DNA of 64,000 bases from Takakia lepidozioides (taxonomy: Eukaryota; Streptophyta; Takakiopsida; Takakiales; Takakiaceae): NCBI GenBank assembly GCA_030704615.1, contig CM060732.1:47285053-47349052 (forward strand), in the 5' to 3' direction. Position numbers and translations under genes: made by a program. This document shows, piece by piece, positions 1 to 11,819 of this stretch. Within the stretch, counting starts at the first letter, position 1. Each line of letters begins with the position of its first letter. Below the pieces are notes generated by a model, which saw only the letters and a program-made list of their open reading frames with translations, did no database searches and was not told the DNA's origin.

Positions 1-3000
1 GCCGCACACTGTCTGAGCTGGCAGTGAAGGGTTCTTTTCACACTCACTCCACAGGTGCCCCTGAAGTCCAAATTTTGCATCCAGAAACATTGAAATGCTC
101 AGCTCAAACAGTGTGCGTTGCCGCACACTGTCTGAGCTGGCAGTGAAGGGTTCATTTCCACTCACACAGGTGCCCCTGAAGTCCAAATATTTCACCCAGA
201 AACATTGAAATGCTCAGCTCAAACAGTGTGCGTGCCGCACACTGTCTGAGCTGGCAGTGAAGGGTTCATTCACACTCACACAACGGGTGCCCGTGAAGTC
301 CAAATATTGCACCCAGAAACATTGAAATGCTCAGCTCAAACAGTGTGCGTTGCCGCACACTGTCTGAGCTGGCAGTGAAGGGTTCATTTCACACACTACC
401 TTACAGACCCCAAGAAACCAATTTTTGCACCCAAAACATTGAAATGGTCTGCTCAAACAGTGTGCGTTGCCGCACGCTGTTTGAGCTGGCAGTGAAGGGT
501 TCATTTCAACTCACACTCAGATACAGACATGTCAAAGACCAAATTTTTGCACCCAAAACATTGAAATGCTCAGCTCAAACAGTGTGCGTTGCCGCACACT
601 GTCTGAGCTGGCAGTGAAGGTTCTTTTCACACTCACACAGGTGCCCCTGAAGTCCAATATTTTTCACCCAGAAACATTGAAATGCTCAGCTCAAACAGTG
701 TGCGTTGCCGCACACTGTCTGAGCTGGCAGTGAAGGGTTCTTTCACACTCACACAGGTGCCCCTGAAGTCCAAATTTTGCACCCAGAAACATTGAAATGC
801 TCAGCTCAAACAGTGTGCGTTGCCGCACACTGTCTGAGCTGGCAGTGAAGGGTTCATTTCACACTCACACAGGTGCCCCTGAAGTCCAAATTTTGCACCC
901 AAAACATTGAAATGCTCAGCTCAAACAGTGTGCGTTGCCGCACACTGTCTGAGCTGGCAAGGGTTCATTTCAACCTCACAGACAGCAAGTCCAAATTTTG
1001 CACCCAAAACATTGAAATGCTCAGCTCAAACAGTGTGCGTTGCCGCACACTGTCTGAGCTGGCAGTGAAGGGTTCATTTCACACTCACACAGGTGCCCTG
1101 AAGTCCAAATTTTGCACCCAGAAACATTGAAATGCTCAGCTCAAACAGTGTGCGTTGCCGCACACTGTCTGAGCTGGCAGTGAAGGGTTCTTTTCACACT
1201 CACACAGGTGCCCCTGAAGTCCAAATATTTCACCCAGAAACATTGAAATGCTCAGCTCAAACAGTGTGCGTTGCCGCACACTGTCTGAGCTGGCAGTGAA
1301 GGGTTCATTTCACACTCACACAGGTGCCCCTGAAGTCCAAATTTTCACCCAGAAACATTGAAATGCTCAGCTCAAACAGTGTGCGTTGCCGCACACTGTC
1401 TGAGCTGGCAGTGAAGGGTTCATTTCACACTCACACAGGTGCCCCGTGAAGTCCAAATTTTGCACCCAGAAACATTGAAATGCTCAGCTCAAACAGTGTG
1501 CGTTGCCGCACACTGTCTGAGCTGGCAGTGAAGGGTTCATTTCACACTCACACAGGTGCCCCTGAAGTCCAATATTTCACCCAGAAACATTGAAATGCTC
1601 AGCTCAAACAGTGTGCGTTGCCGCACACTGTCTGAGCTGGCAGTGAAGGGTTTTTCACACTCTTTCACACTCACACAGTGCCCCTGAAGTCCAAATTTTC
1701 ACCCAGAAACATTGAAATGCTCAGCTCAAACAGTGTGCGTTGCCGCACACTGTCTGAGCTGGCAGTGAAGGGTTCTTTTCACACTCACACAGGTGCCCCT
1801 GAAGTCCAAATATTTCACCCAGAAACATTGAAATGCTCAGCTCAAACAGTGTGCGTTGCCGCACACTGTCTGAGCTGGCAGTGAAGGGTTCTTTTCACAC
1901 TCACACAGGTGCCCCTGAAGTCCAAATATTTTCACCCAGAAACATTGAAATGCTCAGCTCAAACAGTGTGCGTTGCCGCACACTGTCTGAGCTGGCAGTG
2001 AAGGGTTCTTTTCACACTCACACAGGTGCCCCTGAAGTCCAAATATTTTCACCCAGAAACATTGAAATGCTCAGCTCAAACAGTGTGCGTTGCCGCACAC
2101 TGTCTGAGCTGGCAGTGAAGGGTTCTTTTCACACTCACACAGGTGCCCCTGAAGTCCAAATTTTTCACCCAGAAACATTGAAATGCTCAGCTCAAACAGT
2201 GTGCGTTGCCGCACACTGTCTGAGCTGGCAGTGAAGGGTTCTTTTCACACTCACACAGGTGCCCCTGAAGTCCAAATTTTGCACCCAGAAACATTGAAAT
2301 GCTCAGCTCAAACAGTGTGCGTTGCCGCACACTGTCTGAGCTGGCAGTGAAGGGTTCATTTCACACTCACACAGGTGCCCCTGAAGTCCAAATATTTCAC
2401 CCAGAAACATTGAAATGCTCAGCTCAAACAGTGTGCGTTGCCGCACACTGTCTGAGCTGGCAGTGAAGGGTTCATTTCACACTCACACAGGTGCCCCTGA
2501 AGTCCAAATTTTGCACCCAGAAACATTGAAATGCTCAGCTCAAACAGTGTGCGTTGCCGCACACTGTCTGAGCTGGCAGTGAAGGGTTCATTTCACACTC
2601 ACACAGGTGCCCTGAAGTCCAAATTTTCACCCAAAACATTGAAATGCTCAGCTCAAACAGTGTGCGTTGCCGCACACTGTTTGAGCTGGCAGTGAAGGGT
2701 TCATTTTCACACTCAGACAACAGCCCCAAGTCCAAATTTTCACCCAGAAACATTGAAATGCTCAGCTCAAACAGTGTGCGTTGCCGCACACTGTCTGAGC
2801 TGGCAGTGAAGGGTTCTTTTCACACTCACACAGGTGCCCCTGAAGTCCAAATATTTCACCCAGAAACATTGAAATGCTCAGCTCAAACAGTGTGCGTTGC
2901 CGCACACTGTATGAGCTGGCAGTGAAGGGTTCTTTTCACACTCACACAGGTGCCCCTGAAGTCCAAATTTTGCATCCAGAAACATTGAAATGCTCAGCTC

Positions 3001-3549
3001 AAACAGTGTGCGTTGCCGCACACTGTCTGAGCTGGCAGTGAAGGGTTCATTTCACACTACATTACAGACATCAAGACCAAATTTTGAACCCTAAAACATT
3101 GAAAAGGTCTGCTCAAACATGTGCGTTGCCGCACGCTGTTTGAGCTGGTTTTGAAGGGTTCATTTCAACCTCAGATAACAGACAGCAAAGACCAAATTTT
3201 GCACCCAGAAACACGAAATGCCCAGCTCAAACAGTGTGCGTTGCCGCACACTGTCTGAGCTGGCAGTGAAGGGTTCATTTCACACTCACACAGGTGCCCC
3301 TGAAGTCCAAATTTTGCACCCATAAACATTGAAATGCTCAGCTCAAACAGTGTGCGTTGCCGCACACTGTCTGGGCTGGCAGTGAAGGGTTCTTTTCACA
3401 CTCACACAGGTGCCCCTGAAGTCCAAATTTTGCACCCAGAAACATTGAAATGCTCAGCTCAAACAGTGTGCGTTGCCGCACACTGTCTGGGCTGGCAGTG
3501 AAGGGTTCGTTTCACCCTCACATAACAGACATCAAGACCAAATTTTGCA
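1..3549. repeat. Satellite array, ~116-117 bp monomer
   Basis: About 30 head-to-tail monomers fill this stretch and run off the left edge. The spacing of the core cgttgccgcacac is mostly 115-117 bp (for example starts at 1384, 1501, 1616, 1738, 1854, 1971, 2088, 2205). Each monomer carries an inverted repeat, AGCTCAAACAGTGTGCG, then a 4-base TTGC loop, then CGCACACTGTCTGAGCT, with one mismatch in 17 pairs. The rest of the unit is a conserved spacer (agtgaagggttcatttcaca ... gcacccagaaacattgaaat). A variant spacer (acagacatcaagaccaaatt type) appears near 380-555, 960-1000, 3050-3200 and at the right end. Monomer similarity is very high in the middle and lower at the right border, as expected for an array homogenised internally. 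It could be centromeric, subtelomeric or interstitial; the sequence does not say which. Confidence 0.97.
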
Positions 3550-3568
3550 AGACCAATGGTTCTTTCTT

Positions 3569-4090
3569 TCACAAATACCTGCCATTCAAAGCCGAATTCT
3601 TCACAAATATGGGTCGTGTGGATTTTACCTTTTTCGTAGCTACTCGAGAAGACTCCCCAGTTGCCGGGGACGCTTTCCGCTTGGGGCTGCTCTCTTCGCC
3701 GACTATGTAGGTGAGCCTCTCCCCCTTCCTCTTTCCCGTGGTCAGATCGTTCGTGAGGCCAGTGTCAACATCTTCCTCCATGTCGTCTGTCTCTCCCTCA
3801 GACGCAGTGTCCTCCTCGCCTGTTCCTGGAACTATGGTGGGTTGTTGTTCTTCTCCAGATTCCTGCTCCTCCATCGCCACACTTTCCTGTATTCCCTCTT
3901 CTTCCTCCTTTTCCTCTTCCTCCACTCTTTCCATCCTCATTCTATATCTAGCTCTATTCCTGTTTCTAGAACTCGTGAAGTATAATGACTTCCTTCTCTT
4001 TCTCCTCCGCTGGAAACAAGGGCTCCCCACGATGCCCCTGGAGCTCTCCAGTTTGACGTTTGCAACAAGTTCTGGTATCGCATGTAACAA
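3569..4090 (-). CDS. Acidic, lysine/arginine-patched protein of unknown function
   Basis: The open frame of about 170 codons begins within a larger open stretch, and its first codon is not ATG, so the true start or an upstream exon is missing. It has an Arg-rich N-terminal third (QRRRKRRKSLYF, then an RNRNRARYRMRM run), a Glu-rich middle (VEEEEKEEEEG) and a Lys-rich tail with SPKRKA and TKKVKS patches resembling nuclear localisation signals. It stops 20 bp from the satellite border, so the array may have truncated it. I recognise no family. The composition would suit a chromatin-associated or transposon-encoded DNA-binding protein, but that is inference. It may also be a chance frame, because the opposite strand is open too. 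Confidence 0.3.
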   Translation of the reverse strand: MLHAIPELVANVKLESSRGIVGSPCFQRRRKRRKSLYFTSSRNRNRARYRMRMERVEEEEKEEEEGIQESVAMEEQESGEEQQPTIVPGTGEEDTASEGETDDMEEDVDTGLTNDLTTGKRKGERLTYIVGEESSPKRKASPATGESSRVATKKVKSTRPIFVKNSALNGRYL

Positions 4091-4883
4091 AAATAAAAAT
4101 GGACGTTGTCAACCGTATTTGGATGCGGGTGTTGATATTGTGTGCGAACGGAATTCATCCATTTTGTCGTCTTTGTATTACCCAGCTAATAAAGCGCCGA
4201 AGAAAAAGAATATCCGTTGCATGCATTTGCGATATATGTCAGATGTGCTTCGCCGCCTGCCAATACATGGCGGCCTCCTTGCCTTCTTTCAAATTCGAAT
4301 GCGCCGTAGAAATGTAGTGCTTTTTCAATTCCGAGCAGTTCTTCCAGATTCGCAATAATTGTTATGCTTCACATATGCATCCACGTGTGTTGTGCTGCAT
4401 GCCCTGTGGTTTTTTTTATGCCGTGACCGTCCCCATGGGGTCATTCGGTATAAAGGATTGTGTCGGATATGACCATGTGTTGCACACATTCGTGCGAGGT
4501 ATCTCTTGAAGTGTCGGTGTTTGTTCTGTGCTATTCTGGCGCAAACACAATCTCATTACAATCGGATCTTCCTGTTTACTGCTCTCCAGGGTTGTTGCCG
4601 TCATTTCATAATGGATGGTTTCATGTCAATTTCAGGGTTTGTTTTCCATCCAAAAACAGTACGGCTTCTTGTGGCTCTGGTCTTTCAAAACCGTTTTTCT
4701 GGTTGGTGGGAGGTGAATGTGCACGTCATCCCTACATCCTTGGCATGCATCGCCGGCAGCCTTGGGTTTGGTGCTACCCTTGTTGACCTCAGTTTGCTGG
4801 TGGTATTTCCACTTTCGATAATTACGGGCTCTCAGTTCGGGGATTCCGTTCTGCATCGGCAGTTTCGTTCAGTGCTGGAAAAC
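4091..4883. other. Region upstream of the MULE gene
   Basis: No convincing independent gene is visible. The plus frame used by the transposase is open from about 4506, ahead of its first suitable ATG at 4884, so part of this may be 5' coding sequence or an upstream exon. Mutator elements normally end in long terminal inverted repeats. I looked for a match to the region after 8452 and found no clear one by eye. Confidence 0.4.
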
Positions 4884-7800
4884 ATGTCGAGGGAGCGAGA
4901 TGCACTCGCTCGATTCCATTCCAATGCAGGTACTCTTCCACTGACTGCCACTGCAGACGACGATGGGTATGCAGTTGTTCATGAGGATGAGCTGGTTACA
5001 GTGTTCCCGCTGGAGTTGGGTTCTCTGCTTGTTCAGAAAGAGGTGTATGACGAGGATGGGAATTTGGATTCTGGGCACTTGGAGAAACCCTTGGTTGGCG
5101 AGTGTGGAAGGAAGTGGAGAGTCCTTCCAGGAACATACCGTGTCCTTGGAAAAGAGAGAAGACAATCAGCAGGATCAGTCGTTACCCCTGGCACTGCAGC
5201 ATCGGTCGTGCAACAGAAGGGCACAGTTCCTGTGAAACAAGAGGTGAGCACATCCACTACCTTCGTTACTCTTTCGGACTCGTCCTCGAGGATGTTTCTG
5301 AGATTCCTCCGCCAGTGCAAACTCCCTTATTGGATGATGACGAATTGCGCGAGATAACAAGTGTCATTCCAAAATTGAAAGCCCTCGCAGGTGTGCCTGG
5401 GTGCAAGAGCGAGCTACGTTTTGTTGATTGGGAGTCCCTTCCAGTGCAACGTGTTCAATACGTGCCAGCTCAGTTTGATGGGGACATCTTGTTTGAGCTC
5501 AACCCTCCCACGTCTTCCAGTGGACTGGCTGGGCTTCTGCAGGGCATGGACAAGAAACATGACGGACATCCTTGGTGCAGGACAAAAACTTCGAACATCC
5601 ATAACGACATTGGCTTGAAATTTCGGAGGTCGGTTTGCGTTGGGCATTGCAAGTGCCTGAATATTTCTTGCCCTCGGCTGAGAAACAGCGCTCAGCCAAA
5701 CGAAAGTGAGTGGGAAGGTGTGCCCCTGAATCCTTTCACCCCAGGGCTTGCACCTCCCAATACCAATACTTTTGTGTGCAGGTTCTGCAAACTTTCCCCG
5801 TCCTGTGTTTCTGTTTGCCACGCTCGTATGTATCAGGTGGCACATCGATGCAAGACAATGACTCGTGCCTGCATTCATATGGGTGCACACGAGCATCCTG
5901 TGTCCAAAGGGAGTTGCAGGGATAGCGTGGACATCGCAAGAAATCTACTGAAGCAAGAGTTCCATAATGCCCCTTCTGCAACACCTTCTGCTATAGCGCT
6001 TGCAGCTAGCAAGGCATTCCTGGAAAAACACATACTGGGTGAAGGGGATTCGACACAGCCAATGCTGGATGCAGATTCCCTTGAGGCAGTCATGGACCAT
6101 TTCTCCGTGTTGAGCTCTCCCAATATTCGAAACCAGGTGAATGCACTCAGAATGGGCACAGGCACTGCTGGATTCATGGACAACATTATGGACCTCAAAC
6201 GGAGGAGTCGCTATGAATTCATTCAAAACAGTATGTTCCCTGGCCAGGGCTCGTCCAAAGTGTATTTGTTCAAGATGTCCGCTGTGGGCCAAGGCAGTGG
6301 TGTGAGCATTGTCCGCCGAATGCAACCTGGAGGAGATTTGGCTAAATGTTGGTTAATGTTTGATCACTGCAAACGGGTGAAGGGTTGGACAACCATGGCG
6401 TGCCATGTGTATGATCCAGCGTACCAGCGTGTGCTCTCCATAGCAATTTGTGATATGCAGTCGGAGGACACTGAATCCCAGATGCTCATGTGGAAGTCCC
6501 TCCTGACCGTCATGCAGCGCAATGGAATACAGAACACAAACTTTGCGGGCTTCATGGCTGATAGTGCACAGGCAAATTTCAATGCAGTGCGGCGCGTGTT
6601 TGGTTCTGGGGATCCTAAGGTCCCCATGGAAAATAGGGAGCGCACATGCCTCTTCCATTGGAGTCAATCTCTGGCACGTCATACAAAGCGCTGCATTCGC
6701 CCTGACCTTCAGTTGGAGCATAGAAGGCTCTGTCTGAAGTACAAGAATGCCACCTCAATGGGAGAAGCAGAGAGCACTTACCAGGCAATCCGGGCTTGGT
6801 GGTTCTCCGCTGGTGCTGCTACAGGTATCCACCTGAAGGAGTTGGAGGACTGGTTGGTTTCTGGCACTTCAGGTACAGACAGTGGGGAGCTTTCATGACG
6901 ACGGTAAGCCTCACAAGTTTTCCTTAAACACAAATTGCACTTTGCATCGTGCCTGTTCATTTGGGGTTGTTCGATTGTCACTTGAATAACCTCTACCATT
7001 TCTTTTCCTTCCTCACATTTCCATGCAATGCCTCCTGCAGGACATGTCCTTGGAGGACTTGGCCGACATGCCATCGTGTAATTTGGCAGAGACTGTTCAC
7101 AACGCCTGGATGCAACAGTCTACCAAAGCAGGTCGTGACTTGTATGTGGCCACTGCTGATGACATGGTGCGGGCACTTACACAACAAACCAGGTACCGCA
7201 ATTTTCTGATGGGACGGGGTGGAGGGAAGGGCCCCGATTCGACTTTGTTGATGCTAAGGGCTGCGAGTAGGTCCGGAGACCCGTCAAAGATGGCCAGAGC
7301 TCTAAACAGGTGCACTGAAGGTTCCCCTCTGCAATCCAGGCTCCCCCATTTGGAAGGCGAGGAAAGATTTGGATCATGCAAAAGGAAATTAAACACTCTT
7401 CCAGGGTCAGATGGAGATTCCCATAGGCCAGACAGGGTCAATTTCTCTGTGCCAAAGGTGTCTCCAGTGCAGACTAAGTCCTGTGCCGGCCCCTTCCCAG
7501 GTGGGTCCTCCTCCTGTGGAGCAGGTGCGGAACATGCAAGCATAGCAGCGGAAATCCCATTGGAGGAGGTGGTGGCCATGGTGCAGGAATCTGATTGCAT
7601 TGATAGTGACTGGCATATAGAACGCACCCCACCAGGATCTAGAGTGGCTTGCATGGCAATTCGGACCCCCTCTTTCAAGAAATGCAAATCAAAAATATGC
7701 AAAGGCTCCAGGGGGACTCCAGCTCCAACATTCACAGGGTTGTTCCGACCTTATCATAGTGGGGAGTCAAAAGAGCACAAGTTTTGGTTCTGCCCAGACG

Positions 7801-8452
7801 ATATGGCACGATGCGTGAAGGGAACAGTTCGTCCTTCCGTGATAATGAAGCCCCTCCCCCCGCAATTTGGCCTGTGCAAATTGGGACATCGCTGTCCTCA
7901 ACCGAGATAAGCATGCTGGAGGAGGGAGGGTTTTGTCTTGCACGGTCCCGGGTGGTGCCCTTATGCACTGTCGGCACAGATGTGCCACATGCTCCGACAA
8001 TGCCTCCACCCGGTGCCAACTCCCACCCAACAAAAAGAGATGGAAAAACAGTGCGCCGTGTTGCTTCGGGTGCAGATCACGAATGCAAGATGGAATCGGC
8101 TAGAATTTTGCAGGCTACGGTGGCTCGTATCACCGAAGTCCCTTCCCCGGGGTATGGACGGATTTACATAGTGCTGTCAATTGGCTCAGTTCTTCATGCC
8201 AAAGAATATCAAGTTACCATTGGGAATTTCCCATCGTGCACTTGTCCGGATTTTGTAACGATGCGTGAGGGCGCTCTCGGCATGAGAGGGAAGTGGGTCC
8301 CCTGCAAGCATCAATATTACATATACCTTGTAATTATGTGTTGCGACGGTAAGAGAGACCAATTCATTCACCAAGCCACACTAGGCTACGGAGAAGTCAT
8401 CACCCTTCTGCAGCGGGACACCTCGCGTAGAGCTCCGCCAACTTCTCTTTGA
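4884..8452 (+). pseudogene. Mutator-like (MULE) transposase with SWIM zinc finger, frameshifted
   Basis: The gene encodes a DDE-type DNA transposase of the MULE superfamily. From the ATG at 4884 come an acidic N-terminal region, then a Cys/His-rich putative DNA-binding region (about 5560-5900: GHPWCRTKTSNIHND, later CRFCKLSPSC and TRACIHMGAHEHP). The MULE transposase core follows (about 6340-6700) with FDHCKR and FMADSAQANF Asp motifs and the conserved C-x2-H (CLFHWS). A phase-0 intron, GTAAG at 6904 to CAG at 7040, separates the next exon. The C-terminal SWIM finger (CTC ... CKH) lies at about 8237-8313. The frame changes near 5288 (SDSSS to EDVSEI), near 6865 (LVSG to FRYRQWGAF) and in a C-run near 7860. 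These look like single-base indels, so this copy is probably inactive. The family call rests on domain order; the link of the Cys/His region to WRKY-GCM1-type fingers is inference. Confidence 0.8.
6904..7040 (+). other. Intron in the MULE transposase gene
   Basis: The intron opens with GTAAGCC after ATG ACG ACG and closes with CTCCTGCAG before GAC ATG TCC. Both flanking exons are in phase 0. Its 137 bp length and pyrimidine-rich acceptor are typical of plant introns. It shows that the ancestral gene was spliced. Confidence 0.75.
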
Positions 8453-8770
8453 ACACATACGAGCCATGCCCGCTTCCCATGCTGGTTTCCAGGTTGCCGT
8501 GTGAAGACTTTTCATTTTATGACAAACATATACATTTCGTTCACTTGTGAGGGCAAATGCACTTGCGATTCATTGTAAGCGTCTCTCTGTGAATTGAAAT
8601 AAACTGTGTCAATCATTCTGAGCTCAAATCTGACATGTTTACATATTCCTCTTTTTTGGCACGCATTGCAGACATGGTGCATGGTGGCCTCCTTTGTTTT
8701 GTCCACGGTAATAGGCCCTCTTCCTGCAATCCTCGCCTATAGGACCTGCTTCTCCAGCAGATTCATGCCG
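8453..8770. other. 3' flank of the MULE gene
   Basis: This is AT-rich sequence downstream of the transposase stop. An AATAAA-type signal (gaaataaactgt near 8600) could serve as its polyadenylation signal. I see no coding sequence. Confidence 0.4.
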
Positions 8771-8832
8771 CTCACGCTTCCCTGAAGCGTGAGCTCAGCT
8801 CACGCTTCAAAGCTTGAACGTGAGCTCAGCTC
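8771..8832. repeat. Nested palindromes
   Basis: CTCACGCTTC (8771-8780) and GAAGCGTGAG (8784-8793) form a perfect 10 bp inverted repeat with a 3-base loop. The right arm overlaps a second near-perfect palindrome of 42 bp (8791-8832) centred on TTCAAAGCTTGAA, with flanking GAGCTCAGCTCACG and CGTGAGCTCAGCTC. Further ctcacg/cgtgag motifs continue to about 8857. The structure sits just before the first recognisable exon of the methyltransferase gene, where upstream exons would be expected. Confidence 0.85.
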
Positions 8833-8884
8833 CCAGGCTCACGGGGCTGGGCTCACGCCGTAGCTACGCTGTATTTTCTGGCAG

Positions 8885-11454
8885 CTTCGTAAGGTTGCCT
8901 TGGCTCAGTTTGCCTTGTACACCACTCAGCTTGACCAATTTCATGTTGCCTTGGAGGAAGGAGAGAGTGAGAGTCTGGGAGACTACATGGATACATGGAA
9001 GATGACTCATTTCAATGAGTTGTTTCATAGAGAGTTCTCATTGCCAAAGGGGCCATTCAGAGGCAATGATTGGGAACAACAAACAGGTGGGGAGAAGGTG
9101 GTGAGATGGATTTTATTCAGGTACCATCTTTCCATTGCATTGTACATGGATAGTGTATACACCTTGTAAGTCAAAAATGTCTATGCTTCAAGTATTTTTC
9201 TAGTACATTGGGATATACATGTTTCTTAATGTGCTTGTTCAATTGTTGAACATGTTGCATAAATATTTGTCTCCACAATAACTTTGAATCTGTTTGTATT
9301 TTAGGTACATGAGATTTGTGCTTGTACCGAGTGATCGACTTAAGGCTGAACCCAAGTTTCTGATGGCCTGGAAGTTTGGTGCTCAACAAGCTTCCATGTA
9401 CACACCTGCAAGTGAGGAAGATTGGGGTGTGGAACACCGGGAAGGGGGGGGGGGTGGTATTTGGATATGCCCAAGGGTACTATCCCCTATGCAGAAATGG
9501 GACTTCATAAGGAATGTGTTCACAGGCAGTCAGTGAGTGATGAAGGGGGTATCTCCACTGAGCTACACAGGCCGCTGACGCTGTAGCCCAAGTGGTCCTG
9601 CCGTTGTGGGTGTACCAAAACGCAAATCACGAAAAAGAAAAGGTGCGGATGTCAATGCAGGTGTGGCCCCCAATGCAGGTGTGGCTTCTATTGCTGGTCC
9701 TATTGGTAGTTCTTCACATCCTTCAAATCGGTTGGTTGTAGTGCCTGCACCTACTACTCGAGGAAACAAGCCAAAGGCAGGCGAACATCCTTACAGTGCA
9801 GTGTCATTTTCTGGTGGTGCACCTAGCATGTATCGCATGAAGATCATGCCTACTCATTTCATTGATATGGTGGAGGCCTCAAGTACATCTCTTGATGCGA
9901 CCTTGAAAGAGCTCATGGAGTTCTTCAAAAATGCGAGTTTTCCCCAACAAACAAACTTGAATGTAAGGAATTCTTCGATGTTTTTATATCCTCATCATCC
10001 GGCTATTGACTCCTATATTTTCTGTATGTTGTTTGCAGTTGCCAGGAACTTGGTCTAGTGTTGTGGATGGAAAAGCGTGCCTGTGGCTGTGGACATGATC
10101 ATCGTGGACTGCCCAATAGGAATGCCTGTACAGGGCTGTTTGGATGGTGTACAGGTTCCTCCCTGGAATGCTTTTGATAAACGGTATTGGGAGTATGCAT
10201 TCTCCATTGCTAATGACCTGTTGGATGACAATGGATGCTTGGTGTTCTTGCAGGGCTCCGCTGATTCCTTTGCATTGGAGCTCTTTTCTTACTCCAGGGG
10301 CAGCTCTATTCCCGTATTATCAAGGAAATATATTTGCATCAATACCACCCCTCTACACATTCAGACAGGAAAGGTAAAAATCATCCCTCTTCAATATGTC
10401 ATTGTTTGATGTTTCATCTTCCTACTCTCATACATATTATTAAACCATCCGGGTGCACTGTTTTTGTGGAAATGGCACGTCTAACAGACCATGTTCTTCC
10501 ACGCCCATGTCCTCACCAAGCAAGGAGGACTATTCAAACTGCGTGAGTCTGGCAAAGTTGTGGACCCCCTTGCAGACCCTGTTGAGTTGGATGCCATCTA
10601 TAACCACATTCCAGATGTTGCACTACCCATGCAAACTCCTCAACAAGCCTGGAGGGGTGCGCGAGACCGTAGTCCCGCCTTCATGCAAGTGTTGTTGGAG
10701 ACATGCTCACCTCCTGGCTCCTGCATTTTGGATCTCACAGCTGGCACAGGTTTGTATTGGTCTCCATTTTGTAATTAAAATATTCTAAGCTGATTCATGA
10801 TCATTAACAGTTATCCGATATAATATCATCATTGTATGTTGTTTTCTTGAAGGTTCTACATTTATTGCTGCCCGCGAGTCTGGACGTCACGTATTTGGTC
10901 TTGAGGGGGACCAGACGTTGTATTCAGCACGTCTCTCTGCACTTCAAAATACTCAACCTGTTTTGGTTTCATCTGTGGTAACTCCAACCATTCAACGTCC
11001 TGTGAGTTTGTTGGAACCCCCGCTCCTAAGGTGGCGCACAAGCTTGGTCTTCATCTCGGCAGTACTTCCTAGTGAGTATGTCTCGCCTCCATTCCCTTTG
11101 TTGCAATCTCTATATTATTTGCAAAACAAACCATTCCCATTTGATTTGTTAACATAAGTATACATGTATGTGTGATGCAGTGATGGGATTGTGTGGACCA
11201 TCTACGATAGTCTACCCCAAAGTCCTCTTTCATCGTTTTATCTACTTTCGTATGCCGAGTCCCAAGCTTTGCATTCAATACATCAACAACGTGATGTAGG
11301 TCTTTCCAATGATCTGTTGTTTGACCGAAGAGCAGCTATTGTTGGACAATCCGTGGATAGGTTGCGTAGAGTTGAGGCTTTCATGGATGTGTATGCCTCT
11401 GAATCACAGGCTTATGACACAGATGATGAAGTATCAGCTGATGATGTTATGTAG
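8885..11454 (+). pseudogene. N4/N6-type (class beta) DNA methyltransferase gene, multi-exon, decayed
   Basis: Seven blocks join in the same direction: 8885-9120, 9305-about 9430, about 9587-9962, 10039-10373, 10488-10749, 10853-11071 and 11181-11454. Most junctions have GT..AG borders in matching phase. The N-terminal part is unrecognised and includes a basic patch (VPKRKSRKRKG). Block four has IIVDCPIGMP in the position of the catalytic DPPY motif IV, followed by PPWNAF. Blocks five and six spell the cofactor motif DLTAGTGSTFIAARESG, ending in VFGLEGD. Catalytic motif before cofactor motif is the permuted order of class beta (N6_N4_Mtase) enzymes. The protein ends in an acidic tail (DTDDEVSADDVM). 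The frame is broken at a G-run near 9440, near 10070 and near 11283, and no start exon is visible, so this copy is probably a pseudogene. DCPI instead of DPPY may mean altered or lost activity. Confidence 0.65.
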
Positions 11455-11819
11455 GTAATTAGAAATTACATATACAATACATTGTCCTCATTGTCAGTCC
11501 GAATTTTTGGTTATTTTTTATGATACATGTATTTCTCTCTTGTGTAAGGTAAAACAAATGGGGCAAATGACATGGTGTTGAAATCAGATTTCATGTTATC
11601 TTCCTGTCATTTGATTTATCTATGTAATAGTTTGTACATAGATCTCTACTGCATTTCATAGATCCCTTTACCTGAATGCAAGTTCGACATGCACTTCAGC
11701 ACTATCAAATTTCATCATTAGTAAGATCAACCCTTATGAGTATTGTGGCATGTTATGTACACACAGGGTGACTATCTTTATCTCATTAGTGTTTCATTTC
11801 ATTAGTGTTTCAAGTCTGA
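11455..11819. other. Intergenic, AT-rich
   Basis: I see no gene here. A short direct repeat of tcattagtgtttca occurs near 11782-11812. Confidence 0.5.

Noticed and set aside
1833-2234. Open frame of 133 codons running through several satellite units (LSSNSVRCRTLSELAVKGSF repeated)
   Set aside because: It exists only because some units are 117 bp, a multiple of three. It breaks wherever unit length changes, so it is not a gene.
1-3549. CRISPR-like array of palindromic repeats
   Set aside because: The units are contiguous ~117 bp monomers with conserved spacers, in plant nuclear DNA. There are no variable spacers and no cas genes.
5241-5287. A 46 bp mini-intron (GTGAGC..TCGAG) to explain the frame change in the MULE gene
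   Set aside because: It is shorter than functional plant introns; reading SDSSS directly into EDVSEI with a one-base indel is simpler.
6353-6721. Minus-strand open frames opposite the MULE core
   Set aside because: They are shadows of the transposase frame on the other strand and lack motifs.
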